Positions 22,374-32,995 of a stretch of DNA of 64,000 nucleotides are shown here, one piece after another. The stretch lies in contig NC_133777.1 of NCBI RefSeq assembly GCF_003597395.2, forward strand, positions 10,186,886 through 10,250,885, given 5' to 3'. Below the pieces are notes generated by a model. The model was not told the origin of the DNA, did no database searches, and was given only the letters and a program-made list of their open reading frames with translations. Source of the DNA: Chelonoidis abingdonii. Its lineage: Eukaryota > Chordata > Testudines > Testudinidae. A program made the position numbers and the translations under genes. Numbering within the stretch: position 1 is the stretch's first letter; each line of letters opens with the position of its first letter.

Positions 22374-22619
22374 CAGGCGGCTCTAGGTATTTTGCCACCC
22401 CAAGCACGGCAGGCAGGCTACCTTTGGCGGCTTGCTGCAGGAGGTCCCCCGTCCCGCAGATTCAGCGACACGCCTGCAGGAGGTCTGCCAAAGCCACAGG
22501 ACCAGCGGGCCGTCTGCAGGCATGCTGCCGAAGGCAATCTGCCGACCGGCAGAGCGCCCCCTGTGGCTTGCCATCCCAGGCATGCGCTTGGTGTGTGCTG
22601 GTGCCTGGAGCCACCCCTG
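22374..22619. mobile_element. hAT MITE (246 bp), related to 19229-19545
   Basis: It starts 'caggcggctctaggtattt' and ends 'ggtgcctggagccacccctg', giving imperfect inverted termini. The 8-bp flanks cctattta (22366-22373) and cccatttg (22620-22627) agree at six of eight positions, both differences being transitions, so this is an aged target duplication. The interior has the same 'cgcctgcaggaggtc' and 'ctgcaggcatgctgccg' motifs as the copy in the LTR. It is non-coding. Confidence 0.82.
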
Positions 22620-22653
22620 CCCATTTGCTTCAGTAAGATCTTTGGGTGCTAGT

Positions 22654-23498
22654 TGTCACAGGGCTACTGTACCTGTGTTTCCTCTCAGTGGTCCAGCAAG
22701 GGCACCCAAACCTCTCAGGGGTGGAGATATGTATCTCTCTCCCTTCTGACCAAGGCATTTTCAGGCTGTGCAGTTTCCTACCTTCACTGCATTATTCGCA
22801 GCACAAACAAGTTGCCCAAGGACACATGCTTGCTTTCTCTTCAGAGATGGTCAACCTGTGTAATTCCTGCAGTTTTAAGTACCACACAGTTCTTTCTATT
22901 CAAGTTTATTTTATTCTTAAGATAAAAAGCATTACAGAGAAAACTTATTTGAAACTATCAAAGAACCTACACACATGCTAATATGTTTACTAGAGTTAAC
23001 CACAACCCTAACATGGATTCTGGCCAGAGTGGTCCTTCAGATCCCCACCCAAGGGAGATTCCTTGTGGTTACCACTTCATCCTAGCTTCAGCTCAGAACT
23101 TAGTCGTATGGGACTTCAGTACGCCCAGTCCTTTCAACCCTAACCTAAGGGTTGGGGCCCTCTGTGGATCTGGGGTCCTGTCCATTTGCTGGATCAGGAA
23201 GAAGGACTTGAGCCCATTTAAAAACAGGGTATTTATCCAAAACCCTTTCTTTGTCTATTGGTCCCTGGAGAATCCAGTTTGAGCAAGGATATGTGCACTT
23301 TCCAGGAGGTAGCTCCAAAGGGCTGATAACAGAGGAAATATATTAGCATCCCCATCCCTGTTAGAGAAGATACATACAATGCTACAATAACATATACACA
23401 ATTGCAGTTTTTATATAATGTACCCAAAGGTATAAACCCTCATTTAATAAGGTTTAACTTAATTCAGAGGTATTGCAGGAAATTGTCAATCTGTCACA
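22654..23498 (-). mobile_element. Solo LTR (845 bp)
   Basis: It starts TGTCACAG and ends CTGTCACA, with flanks ctagt at 22649-22653 and ctagg at 23499-23503, a 4-5-bp duplication. On the minus strand a polyadenylation signal AATAAA lies within 22905-22918 ('gaataaaataaac'), giving the direction of the LTR. No gag, pol or env-like coding sequence is adjacent. Solo LTRs form by recombination between the two LTRs of an integrated element; whether this is an endogenous retrovirus or another LTR class cannot be decided from the LTR alone. Confidence 0.75.
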
Positions 23499-23503
23499 CT
23501 AGG

Positions 23504-24629
23504 AACCTCTGAAAAACAGGCCATAAATGGCTAGTGTGTGCCTGTCTATATCACAAGCTTCAATCCATTGTAAACATCAATGAAATAAGGTGGCAGTGCT
23601 GTACCATGCTCCGTGGTAATAATTAGATGTTACAGTGATAGGCGCTATAGAAAATCCTTAGGAAGACAGATATACTTTGATTCTCCATCCCTGTATTTCA
23701 GTTCCTAGGTCAGAAGGGATAAGGGTCAATGCTGAGATTGTGCACCTATTCTTTGTCGGGGAGGACATGCCTTCCAGATGATTAAGGGTTAATACTGAGG
23801 ATCTCCAAAGGAAACCCCACCTAGTCTTTCTCATGCAAAAATTATAGCCATGACGTGTGTTGTTTAAAGTAGGGGGGAAAGACAGAGGCTCCTTAGGAAT
23901 GACAGGGATGTTGTGGATCTGTTAAGTATTGGAGAAAGATCAGCAAAAGATCTAACAGACGACAAGAGTCTGGTGGAGCCTGAAGATCTTCTGTCATCTT
24001 ATCCAGTCTAAATACTGGGAATATAAGTAATGATTCTAATTTCCTTAATATTTAAAAATAAAAAGCCAGCTACTCAGCTAGTGTAAATCAGCATAATTCC
24101 ATTAACTCCAGAACATCAAAACCTTTGACTCTTGGGCAGGGGAAGGCTGGACAAAACAGACTAACTGGAAAATATCAGCTGAAGTGGAACAGAATAATAT
24201 GGTTTGCAAGACTTTTGATATGTGCACCTTATTTCTTCTTGTCATTTCCCCGCTGGGGAAAAGAATGGTGTTGAAAAGCATGCGGTTCATAGACAGGGAC
24301 CAGTATAAAAAGTGCAGGAAAAAGGAACTTTAGGACATACACATCACCCAGTTTGCTTCTGAAGACAAAAACCAGAAGCTTGAATTTTAAATAGAACTTG
24401 TAGTACTGACCTCCAATCTCTCTCTACATTCAGATAAATTCTACAGGTGCTCTCTGTGCTCTTCTCATCTTTCCAGACTCCTCACACACCCATATTATCA
24501 CTGTTCTATTGTTAATCATTTATATAGTACTATTCATTGTATCCAGTGGTTTACAGTAGGGTGAATAGAATCCCTGCTCCAAAGGACTTGCAGACTAAAG
24601 GCACAGGTGGTGCCCAGATATCATGGTTC
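23504..24629. other. Unassigned stretch
   Basis: AT-rich DNA without a recognisable gene. Around 24510-24600 there is a faint fossil phrase ('ccctgctccaaaggacttgc') seen in ancient amniote repeats. Confidence 0.5.
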
Positions 24630-24632
24630 TGA

Positions 24633-24904
24633 GGCCATGTCTACACTACATTTACTACACTAGCACAGCTAGAGCACTGCAGTTGTGCAACTGTAGTGCC
24701 ATAGTAGAAGGGTTTTTTCTGTCCATGTAGGTAATCCATCTCTTCGAGAGGCAGTAGCTTGGCTGATGGAAGAGTTCTTCCGCTGACCTAATCGTGTCCA
24801 CAGTGCGGGTCAGGTGAACCTAACTGTTGCACAGGGTACAAAATTTTTCACCCCACTTAATGGTGTTAGCTAGGTCGGTCTAATTTTTAAGTGTAGACTA
24901 TGCC
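24633..24904. mobile_element. Roughly 272-bp MITE, copy 1
   Basis: The termini are inverted: left 'ggccatgtctacact', right complement 'ggcatagtctacact' (12 of 15 match). The flanks are tga at 24630-24632 and 24905-24907. Size and ends match the copies at 38462-38734 and 46980-48305 (interrupted). A 3-bp T-rich target duplication suggests a PIF/Harbinger-like source, but this is inferred from TSD length only. No coding capacity. Confidence 0.75.
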
Positions 24905-24907
24905 TGA

Positions 24908-26525
24908 GCTTTGTATAAGAACCAGAATAGAATAGAGTGGATTCAATAAAATACAGTGCAGAACAAATGAGTACCATGTTCCACACTCTCTCTCTCATAG
25001 AACCAGCTATGCCTTCTTACTGGGGAGTCTGACTGACAAGAATGACTATAATGAGATATAGATATCACATTTCTTTGACTGACTGCATGGCAACCACTTT
25101 TTCCAATAACCAGTTGTGAACAAAGCCTTGGTCTTTCTAGAGCAGGTTTTGTGGCATCTGACAGAATGAGATCTCTGCCAACTGCACATTTTCTGAACTA
25201 AAACAATGATTAAATAAATGTATAAATTACAGTGGACTAAATTCTAATTGCTGTAAAATGCATGTTCTCTGTGCCCTCCTTGTGCTCGGGTCTCCTCTCT
25301 AATTCTTAAGGCAGTAGCTAAGCACACCATTTGTCCTTCTACCAAGGGGTAAGATTGCCTGTTGGCATATTTAACATCTCTGAACAGGGGACACTTTCTA
25401 ACGAGTGAACAATCCAGACTCTCTGCCCTTCCCCCTCCTTCCTAGCCTGCCTTTGGTATTCAATATGCATATTAGAGCACAGTGCATGTTATGAAGAAGA
25501 ATATTATAACTGACTTCTCTGTGGTTGGGGAGGGGATGCAGAAAGGGTTGATTGGAATAGCTGTATCCCAGAGGCAGACTCAGACAGCCTTTGTATCGTG
25601 ATCTGTGTCAGTAATACCTGTGCAGCAATTTTCATAGAGAGACTAATCTGAGAGGGAGAAGAAAGCAGAACAAAAATATCCAAATTATAATAAGTAAATT
25701 ATTCAAACAGGATAATTAGTTTTTTCCTCCAAAACATGTAACACAGAACAACTGGAATTTCCTTTAATAAGCCCTGAACGCAGAAGCCTGGGAAGGTAAA
25801 GCAGTGAACCATAAAGAAAAATACAAAAATCTTGAGGAGATGTTAAAAAGAACCTGTTTTCAGTTTATCCTTTGGAAAATTGCATCTGGCTTTTCCACTT
25901 CAGTTCAAGGCTAATGGGCCAAATGAGAGCTGATTTCTTTTCCCCCTACAGGAAAATTGCTGCCTTGTGCTAAGGAGATGCCCTTCTTGACACACAGCTG
26001 AGAGCTGGCATCACTCACTACAATACGATCTCCCCAAGGGCCTAGGCTGGGGTCTCCACGGCAGAGCGCAGTAAGAGAATGGTTGTCCAGTGTTGCATCT
26101 TCCTGCAATTCTAATGCAACATGAAAGAGAGACCCTGAAAGCCCAGAACAGTTGCACCCGCCTTTCTTCATTATTATTTTTTTTTCCTGGGGCTTGCTAA
26201 TTAAATCATTAAAATTTTATCTTTGCTTAACCATGGATGAAACCATTTGAAATATTTAATTAGTATGCTGCAAAGAGATTCATGTGAAGCCAGGAGCATT
26301 TGTAGAGTGTGAGTGGCAGCTGGGGGAGGAAAGAGAATATATATGGGAAGTGCATTTCCTTGCAGCAAAGACCCTACCTTGAAATAAACTACAGATGAAA
26401 CTCTGGACTACATTCACCCCCTAGCATAAGTCTTCTGGCTCCCATTGAAGTCAGGGTATCTGCTCACAGAATACCTATAGCTGATCCCCACAATTTAGGC
26501 AAGTATGTAAGATACACCCTTTGTT
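24908..26525. other. Unassigned stretch, possible conserved non-coding DNA
   Basis: No repeat or gene is recognised. The 26170-26310 segment is rich in homeodomain-type cores ('gctaattaaatcattaaaat', 'atttaattagtatgc'), which is common in vertebrate regulatory DNA but not specific. A palindromic-fossil phrase ('cccattgaagtcagg') is at 26441-26455. Confidence 0.4.
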
Positions 26526-26529
26526 CTTT

Positions 26530-27620
26530 CAGCAGAAGGGTGAGGCACCAAACTTATTTGTGGGCCCCCCTGGAGGCAATCGAGCATGGTGCATGGAGGT
26601 CAGTCCCCAGAACGAGGGGCCAGCCAGGGGCAATGAGGCGTGGTATGGCAGGGGCGGCCCAGCTCCGCCCAGCCCAGTGGGAGGGCACTATTTACAAATC
26701 GGCAGTTGCCAGATATACAGTGGCCTGCCCGGGCCTGTGCTGCCAGCATGCCCCTTCCCCTCGGGGGGCAGGCCCATGCCATGCCACACAGCCCCCCCGC
26801 CCCAAACATCCTTCTGACTCCCTATGGCCAGAGCCCCCCCCCCCCAGACCCACTAAGCCCAGCGCCCCCTGCCAGCCTGCTCCACACAAATGCATAGTGC
26901 CCTAGACAACACCATCTCTGTCCAGCACCCCACAGGCCCACCACAACTGCCCAGAGCCCCCCGCAGAACCCGCACTCCCTAATGCCCCAACATATACATC
27001 TCCCCGCCCAACCTCGCCGCAAGAAACCCACTCCCTTATGCCCTGCATCCCAGCCCCACTCATGGCCCTGCTGGGAGGTGACTGTGTCTTCCAGGCTGAG
27101 CCGGCAGTGCAGTCAGAGCTGGTCCCGGGGCAGGGAATTGCTCCGGTCCCTCCAGAGTGATGTGATCAGCCAGGCCAGGGCCTGCCCCAGCTGGGCTCCC
27201 TCAAGATGCACTTCCCCTGGAGGGGCCCAGCCAAGCCCCCCGACACTGTCTCCTTCCCTCACACCCCAATCTTGGTTGAGACTGGCCAGACTTCTTCACC
27301 AGTCTCAGGCGGCTCAGCTCCCAGGGAGACAGGTGGTGGGAAGCAGAGACTCCTGCTGGAGCCGGAGGTCCACAGGGGTTGGCCAGGGGGCAGGGAGGAG
27401 CAGGGGAATGGGGCCGAAGAGGCAGCAGGCGGACAGGGCAAGAAGAGCAAGTGGTGGACGGAGGGAGCCAGCAGGGTCTCGGGGCACAGTGCAAGGGGAG
27501 CAGGCCGGGGGCCCTTCTGAGCATGGGCCCGGCTCTGTGGAGACACTGGAGCCATTGTAAACCCGGGACTGGTGAGGGAGGCCACAGCTATTCTTGGAAC
27601 TTGTACGTATGAGAGACAAG
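26530..27620. repeat. GC-rich unclassified repeat-like region
   Basis: The base composition switches abruptly to GC-rich. It contains 'gcaccaaacttatttgtggg', a C-run at 26826-26837 and 'ggcaggggcggcccagctcc', which resemble turtle hAT interiors. Long frames on both strands (for example 26982-27560 plus and 27201-27619 minus) are low-complexity Pro/Ser/Arg/Gly-rich and overlap one another, as expected from composition alone. No termini or target duplication were identified. Confidence 0.4.
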
Positions 27621-28292
27621 TTAATTAGGAAGGGGGATGCTCTGTCAAACGAAAGCAGGATGCCATGGTGTGGGGTCCATGCTTGTGACTACATGTAAAA
27701 CACTATATACAGAGGCTGCAAGTTAAAGCTGCTGCCAGCAGTTTTAACTTGCTCACAAGGTGTAGGGCAGCTGGGTTTTCTCATCCTTCCATGGGTCAGG
27801 TTCAGGAGGAGGGCCTTGGTAAAAGGAGCAAAGGGAACACTGTAGTCCAGACTCTGATATATTATGCAGTATTCTTGTAGGTCATGGCACAGTGGCCCTG
27901 CAATTCCATCATTGGCTTTGTAGTGCTAGGGCTGGCAAGAAGACAAGAATTATATGAACACACACACACACGTTCAAGTCCTGCTCTGCCTCGTATGGAG
28001 CAGCAACACGAACTTGGGTCCCCACATCCCAGGCAAGTGGCTAATGACTATTCAGGGGTCTCAGTCTCTTGTTTTGACCAAAAACTCCATCCTAGACTAT
28101 AAAAATCATCTCAATTTACATTTTTGTTGAAAACAATATGTTTCCATGAAACTTTTCAGTTTGCACAAAAGGGCAAGATTTGTCCAAAAAAAAAAAAAAA
28201 AACTAAAAAAAATTGACCAGCTGGACCTGGCAGCCACTCTCTACTTGCTCATGCTGCCTCTCTGTAATTAACACCCATTTTACTGTGGGGCT
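27621..28292. other. Unassigned stretch with a short CA run and poly-A
   Basis: A (CA)7 run lies at 27958-27971 and a 17-nt A-run at 28186-28202. Nothing else is identifiable. Confidence 0.5.
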
Positions 28293-28396
28293 GTAAGGAG
28301 GCGCCCTGGCTCCCCGCCGCACCTGAGGGGGACGAGCCAGAGCAGGCACCTCCATGGGCGGAGCCAGTACTGCCTGTTCCCGCCCCCCGGAAGTCA

Positions 28397-28420
28397 AGGG
28401 GCGGGACAGGAAGTATAAAA
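28397..28420 (+). promoter_or_regulatory. GC box and TATA box of the LTR-like module
   Basis: 'aggggcggga' at 28397-28406 is a Sp1-type GC box and 'tataaaa' at 28414-28420 is a canonical TATA box. They lie about 105-130 bp inside the module, as in the U3 part of an LTR. Transcription would be expected to start roughly 25-30 bp downstream, near 'gctcagagctcag'. Activity cannot be judged from sequence. Confidence 0.55.
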
Positions 28421-28498
28421 GCCAGGGCTCAGAGCTCAGTTAAGCCCAGGATGCTGAAGAGCACGGACGTGGAGGCCTGAGCTCCCGCTCGGCCCAGC

Positions 28499-28828
28499 TT
28501 GCCTTGTGCTCACTATTCAGAGGAGCGCTGGGCGGACCTACCTCGGGCCCGGTATCCAGAGGAGCGCTGGCCGGACCTGACCCCTGCCGGGTATCCTGAG
28601 GACCCTCAGCCTGAACTACCCTGCGCCCGTTGGCCAGAGGAGCCGCCAGAGCCTGCTCTCCTGCAGTTCTCCGAGGAACCTATGGTCTGGGACCTGCCGA
28701 ATTATGCCGATGGAGGACAGGTACCGGGGGAGGGGGAAATTGGAAGTAGCCCAGGGGCGGCTGATGACAGTCAGGCCGCAGAAGCCCCCAAGCCTATGGC
28801 CATGTGTATCGGCCAGGATCCCCACTGA
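28499..28828 (+). other. Open frame with four 13-residue repeats
   Basis: This 109-codon frame contains a 39-bp unit repeated about four times with decay, starting near 28517, 28556, 28595 and 28634. The peptide unit is close to Tyr-Pro-Glu-Glu-Arg-Trp-x-Asp-Leu-x-x-Ala-Arg. The repeats keep frame because 39 is divisible by three, so the frame alone does not prove coding. It lies downstream of the TATA box of the LTR-like module. No known family is recognised, and it may be no more than a minisatellite within a U5-like region. Confidence 0.4.
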
Positions 28829-28917
28829 CCACCCTGTCAGTGTGTATCGGTTGGGAGCCTTACTGACCACCCTGTCAGTGTGTTTCGGTCCGGATCCCCA
28901 CTGACCGCCTTAGTGGC
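28803..28917 (+). repeat. Tandem repeat, about 38 bp x 3
   Basis: Three imperfect units share 'gtgtatcgg', 'gga(t/g)cc' and 'actgaccaccctgtcag'. Unit starts are near 28804, 28841 and 28878. It lies inside the LTR-like module, just after the 39-bp repeat. Confidence 0.7.
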
Positions 28918-29182
28918 GACCGCCGCTACCAGGGCCCCGGGCTGGAATGCAGAGGAGTGGGTGGGCCTGCGTTCCCCCTGCCACCCGTACCCGGGTGGCA
29001 GAATTCTCCCTTCACCCAGAGCCCCTGAGCTGTGCTACAGTTTGTTTGGTGCCACGCCCTGCCTAAGGGCCCGGGCCCATAGACCTCATTTGCTCGACCC
29101 TTGAATACAGGACCGGAGTGGAACCCATCTCGCTGCATAGAAGGAGGCGCCCTGGCTCCCCGCCGCACCTGAGGGGGACGAG

Positions 29183-32100
29183 GCCCGAACCTACCAGCTT
29201 ACAGGGGCAAACCATGCCGTCACCTATGACAAGTTGCTTGCATCATGCCCTACCCACCTAGGCCAGTACAAATGCTATGCCTGCAATGTTCATTTTGCTG
29301 CAGCCAATGGACACTTTGCTTGAATGGTATGGAGAGACCCCTATGGGAATCTCATTAGTGCTGGCTCTTGCCTCTTATTGTCTTAAGAATTGTAATAATA
29401 GAAAGGAACTTACGGCAGCTTCAACTCATCCCTCATTACTGGGTCATGCAGTGAAAAGGGCTATTGAACATTACTTTGGGTGGGGGTAGGAGGGTTCAAC
29501 TGAATGCCCCTAAGATCATGAATATTATCTTTTTTATGCTCTGTAGGGCAATAGGGCTCAACCTGTTTTAGGTCCATGCAACATGGGAAACTCCTACATA
29601 TGCCCAATTATTTCCCACTGGGGGCCAAAAAATGACACTTGCTTGCGGCCTGTGCTACCATATTGAAGTCACTGGGATTGCACTGGGCAAGCAAGATCAG
29701 CATTTGGCCTTTGACTAGGCATCTCATTGGCTGAGTGGGGGAACCCTCAGGTTACAGACCATGGCAGATGTCCCTTTCCACCCCAAATCCCTTATGTTGG
29801 GAGTCCTTCTGCAGAGGAGCCAGAGAGCAAGGCACAAATAAACAAGAGTCAGCTGACACCTCTCCCTTGTTAACGTTGCAAAGAAGAAAGGAAAGGAAAG
29901 GTGTATGTGGTCAGGGTATTATACGGAGAAAAAGAGATTAGGGTACTTGGAAGGGAAAGGGGTTATTAAAGGCCAGCCCCTGGCCATCATTCTATCACTT
30001 CTTTGTAATCGCATGCACCCGTGAAGTGAGATGTGCCTTTTTTTGGTAACTACACTCCTGTTCATAAATAAATTGCTTACTGGCTGCTTTGCTAAAGACT
30101 GGCTTCCCCCAGGCAGTTCTTGCATGTCAGAAAAGTGGTGAGAACTGTGTGGTAAACAAAAATTTAAAAAAAGAAGAAAAAGATTTACCCTCCTCCTCCT
30201 CCCCCCACTTCCCATAAATACTGTGATTACTAAAATCTTGTAAGGACTACAAGAAAGCAAAATGTCTTGTGAAACATAACTGCTGTTATTGTGTTAGGTT
30301 ACAGATACGCCGTGGTAGGGATGTGCATTAACAACCCATAATTTTATAGTATTCTATTTAGAAATGGCAGTGACAGCTACTAACCTGTTCTCTTCGTTAT
30401 AGGATAATGATGGAGGGTAATCCCTTGATTGCAGTTAAATATTCTGAGAATTTGTAACGTTGTCTTCAGTCTCCGCGGGAGACTGGGAAAAAATTGCAAA
30501 TGAGAGCTTGCTTACTACTTTATCTTTAAAGTTTTATATTCACTTGGCCCAATGGCTTGGCTAGAAGAAGGTTCAGGGATGAGATTATTGTTATTTATGC
30601 AGCAAAGGCTTTGCAGAAATATGAGCTGGTGGGTAGGGCAGTGGCTCTTTTACACAGGGTCTGTGGTCAGATTTCAGGGCTTGGAGAGGGTGAGTTTATA
30701 TTGTATTGCTTTCTGTGGGTTTGACCTTGCAATGTGCTGAATACTTCTCTGTGGTGCTGAGTGGGAGTTGGGAGTACTCAGCGCTTTGCAGGACTGAGCC
30801 CTAAATGCAAACAATACAGCAGCAGCAGAGCTGTCTGATTGTTGAGGGAAGTTAGCTATAGTGGCTTGGAATGTTGGGAGAGATGAAAATTCTTCTTTGG
30901 ATCAGCCATTTCCAGCACAAGCTGGTTCTCGCTTGTTGATAAACAAGGAGAGAGGATAGAAAAGGGGAGTTTCGCACCTTATCTAGTGCTGAAGACTGAC
31001 AATAACTGCACTGCCTCACCAGTAAAGTTTCACAATAACGATGAAGAGAAACAGGATACCAGTGTATCAAAAGCTGCGGTTGTCGTTGTGCTGAGGATCA
31101 CTTTTACAAGGGTACATGAAGAAAGCAGATGTTAAGGGAATTTTCAAGCAAAATCAACCAAGGGCTTTCACAAAACTTCTCTATCAGTGCACTGCACCAC
31201 TCACCTGATATGACTCCTAGGATGAGAAGGCCATTCAGTCTCCCAGCATTCAGCATTGTTTTTCCCCATAGTGTTCCATCTTTGTACCCCAGCTCCTATC
31301 TGATGGATCACCTTGTCCTGGGATGAAACAGAAATTAGTTCTTATGTGCATTTTGTCCTGAGTTCCCCTAACCCTGCTTCATCAACTGAATCCTAAACTC
31401 GACCTGGCACAGCTACCTTTTGGTGAAGCAAAAAGGGAATTAGTCCTCCTGGATTTCCTCAAACTGGGCCTGGTTCAAATCTCATTGAGAGTCTTTCTTT
31501 GACTTCAGTGGACTTTGGAGCATATCCATTGCTGTGTCAATGGACTTGAGGGTAGGCATCCCCTTTACAAATGCCACTCAGTGAGCACCAAGTCTCCATG
31601 TTCGTTCAGACCTTCAATTTTGCTGACAGTATGTCACATAGCCAAATAGTCAATAACACCAAAGCATTATAGTGGCTTTACCATGCTAGCATATATTTTT
31701 TTCACTGATGTCAACTGGACACTTTGCACTGGGCTTCTAGAACAGTAAAAATATCCTACCTAAATTAAGTGCAGCTGCAGTCTTACCTGGTCCAGTATAG
31801 ACCCATGGTTCGGGGCTGAATGTTGTAACTTGCTGTCCCATGCTGCATATATACAGTTAGTTGATGGCGTATGTATGTGTTGAATGAATTGCTACACTCT
31901 ATGATCCTGCTATCTCTGGACTTAAGGAGATGGTCATCAGTGTACCCTCTCCCCCACAAACATTGGGATGGAGGTTTGGGCTACTGGTATTCTCTCCCAA
32001 AGATCAGTGCTGTAAGACAACTGATGACATCCATAATCTTCTTTTACAACTGTTTTATTTTGTTTCACTGGCAAATTCTCTCACTTCTGCTTCCACAGAG

Positions 32101-32779
32101 ACAGAATTAGTTAGTTTGAGGTGTATTTAATTATCCTGCAACAAACTGCTTGAAAAAAATAACTCAGAAAGTAAGATAGTCAGCTGATATTTTCTGCAAG
32201 TTCTTCTGGATCCCTTAAAAAAAATCCTGGTCCCCAAAATAAAACCACTGAAGAGATTTGAAGTAATTTTTAAAAATAAACAAACCCTTTTGCAGTCCCC
32301 CTGAGTTTAACTTTGCCCAGGCTTTCTGTCATCAATGTATTTATTCATATCAAAGTAAGAAGCTCATTATAAAACATCTAAATATCAGCACAACACAGCT
32401 GCAGACTCCAGCAGAATACAGAATAGATTATGAATTGCCGGTTACATTCTATCTTGAGTTATACTCATGTACCCCATTGAATTTAATTGGGTTGCCTGGA
32501 GGTGCCTTTAATAATTGCGGAATTTGCCCATATAAATCTTCCACAATGCTGAGATATTTCCCCTTTGACATCAGTTTCCTCTCATCTCCTATAAAAGACC
32601 AGGTTGCGCCACAAAAATTGGATTTTTGCTCTTCAGATGGTATGGTTAACAGGTAGTGTTGAGTCTTTGAAGATATGCTATATTCTTGATTGTTTTGTGT
32701 TGTTGTTTCTTTTGGGAGGAGCTGTTGCCAATATCAAGAGAGTTTATGTGCCTTCATCTCTCTAGCTAGTCAATTTTTA
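29183..32779. other. Unassigned stretch
   Basis: No gene or bounded transposon is visible in 3.6 kb. Palindromic-fossil phrases occur at about 29669 and 31498-31511 ('tttgacttcagtgg'). The rest appears single-copy and moderately AT-rich. Confidence 0.5.
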
Positions 32780-32995
32780 TGGCAAATAATTAATGAGTTG
32801 CTCCCTAAAAACCGGGCATTGATGTTGGGCTGAGATTTCTTAAAGGTGGGTTTTCTGTATACCATTTGTGACCACCTCTGTTCAAGAACTGATGTAAATA
32901 AAACAAGTCATGCTTTAAAAAATAACTCCATGACACTGATTTCTTCTCCAATGGAAAACCAACTTGCGTGTCCCCAACATCTGCAACCACTTAGC
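32780..32995 (+). repeat. Unclassified dispersed repeat A, copy 2
   Basis: This copy matches 8495-8720: 'gctccctaaaaaccgggcat', 'gttgggctgagatttct', an 'aaataaa' stretch, then 'cactgatttcttctccaatg'. The colinear matches over about 200 bp with differing insertions show common descent, not a local duplication. Class unknown. Confidence 0.6.

Larger units (their letters stand above)
28293..29182 (+). mobile_element. GC-rich LTR-like module with 42-bp direct repeat
   Basis: A 42-bp sequence beginning 'aaggaggcgccctggctccc' occurs without mismatch at 28295-28336 and 29141-29182, exactly 846 bp apart. After the first copy comes a promoter-like stretch: GC box 'aggggcggga' at 28397-28406 and TATAAAA at 28414-28420. 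The interval from TG at 28293 to CA at 29138 has LTR-like ends, and a second truncated copy starts directly after it. This fits an LTR followed by the start of another LTR (tandem or two-LTR-junction-like), or a Penelope-like or other tandemly joined element. CpG density suggests a fairly young insertion. The class is not settled. Confidence 0.6.

Noticed and set aside
26982..27560. 192-codon plus-strand frame with overlapping minus frames
   Set aside because: Low-complexity Pro/Ser/Arg/Gly content in GC-rich DNA, with equally long frames on both strands and no domain.
28293..28294. Retroviral-type two-LTR junction as an established fact
   Set aside because: The LTR-like ends are suggestive, but no target duplication was found around the module, so it is only reported as one possible reading.
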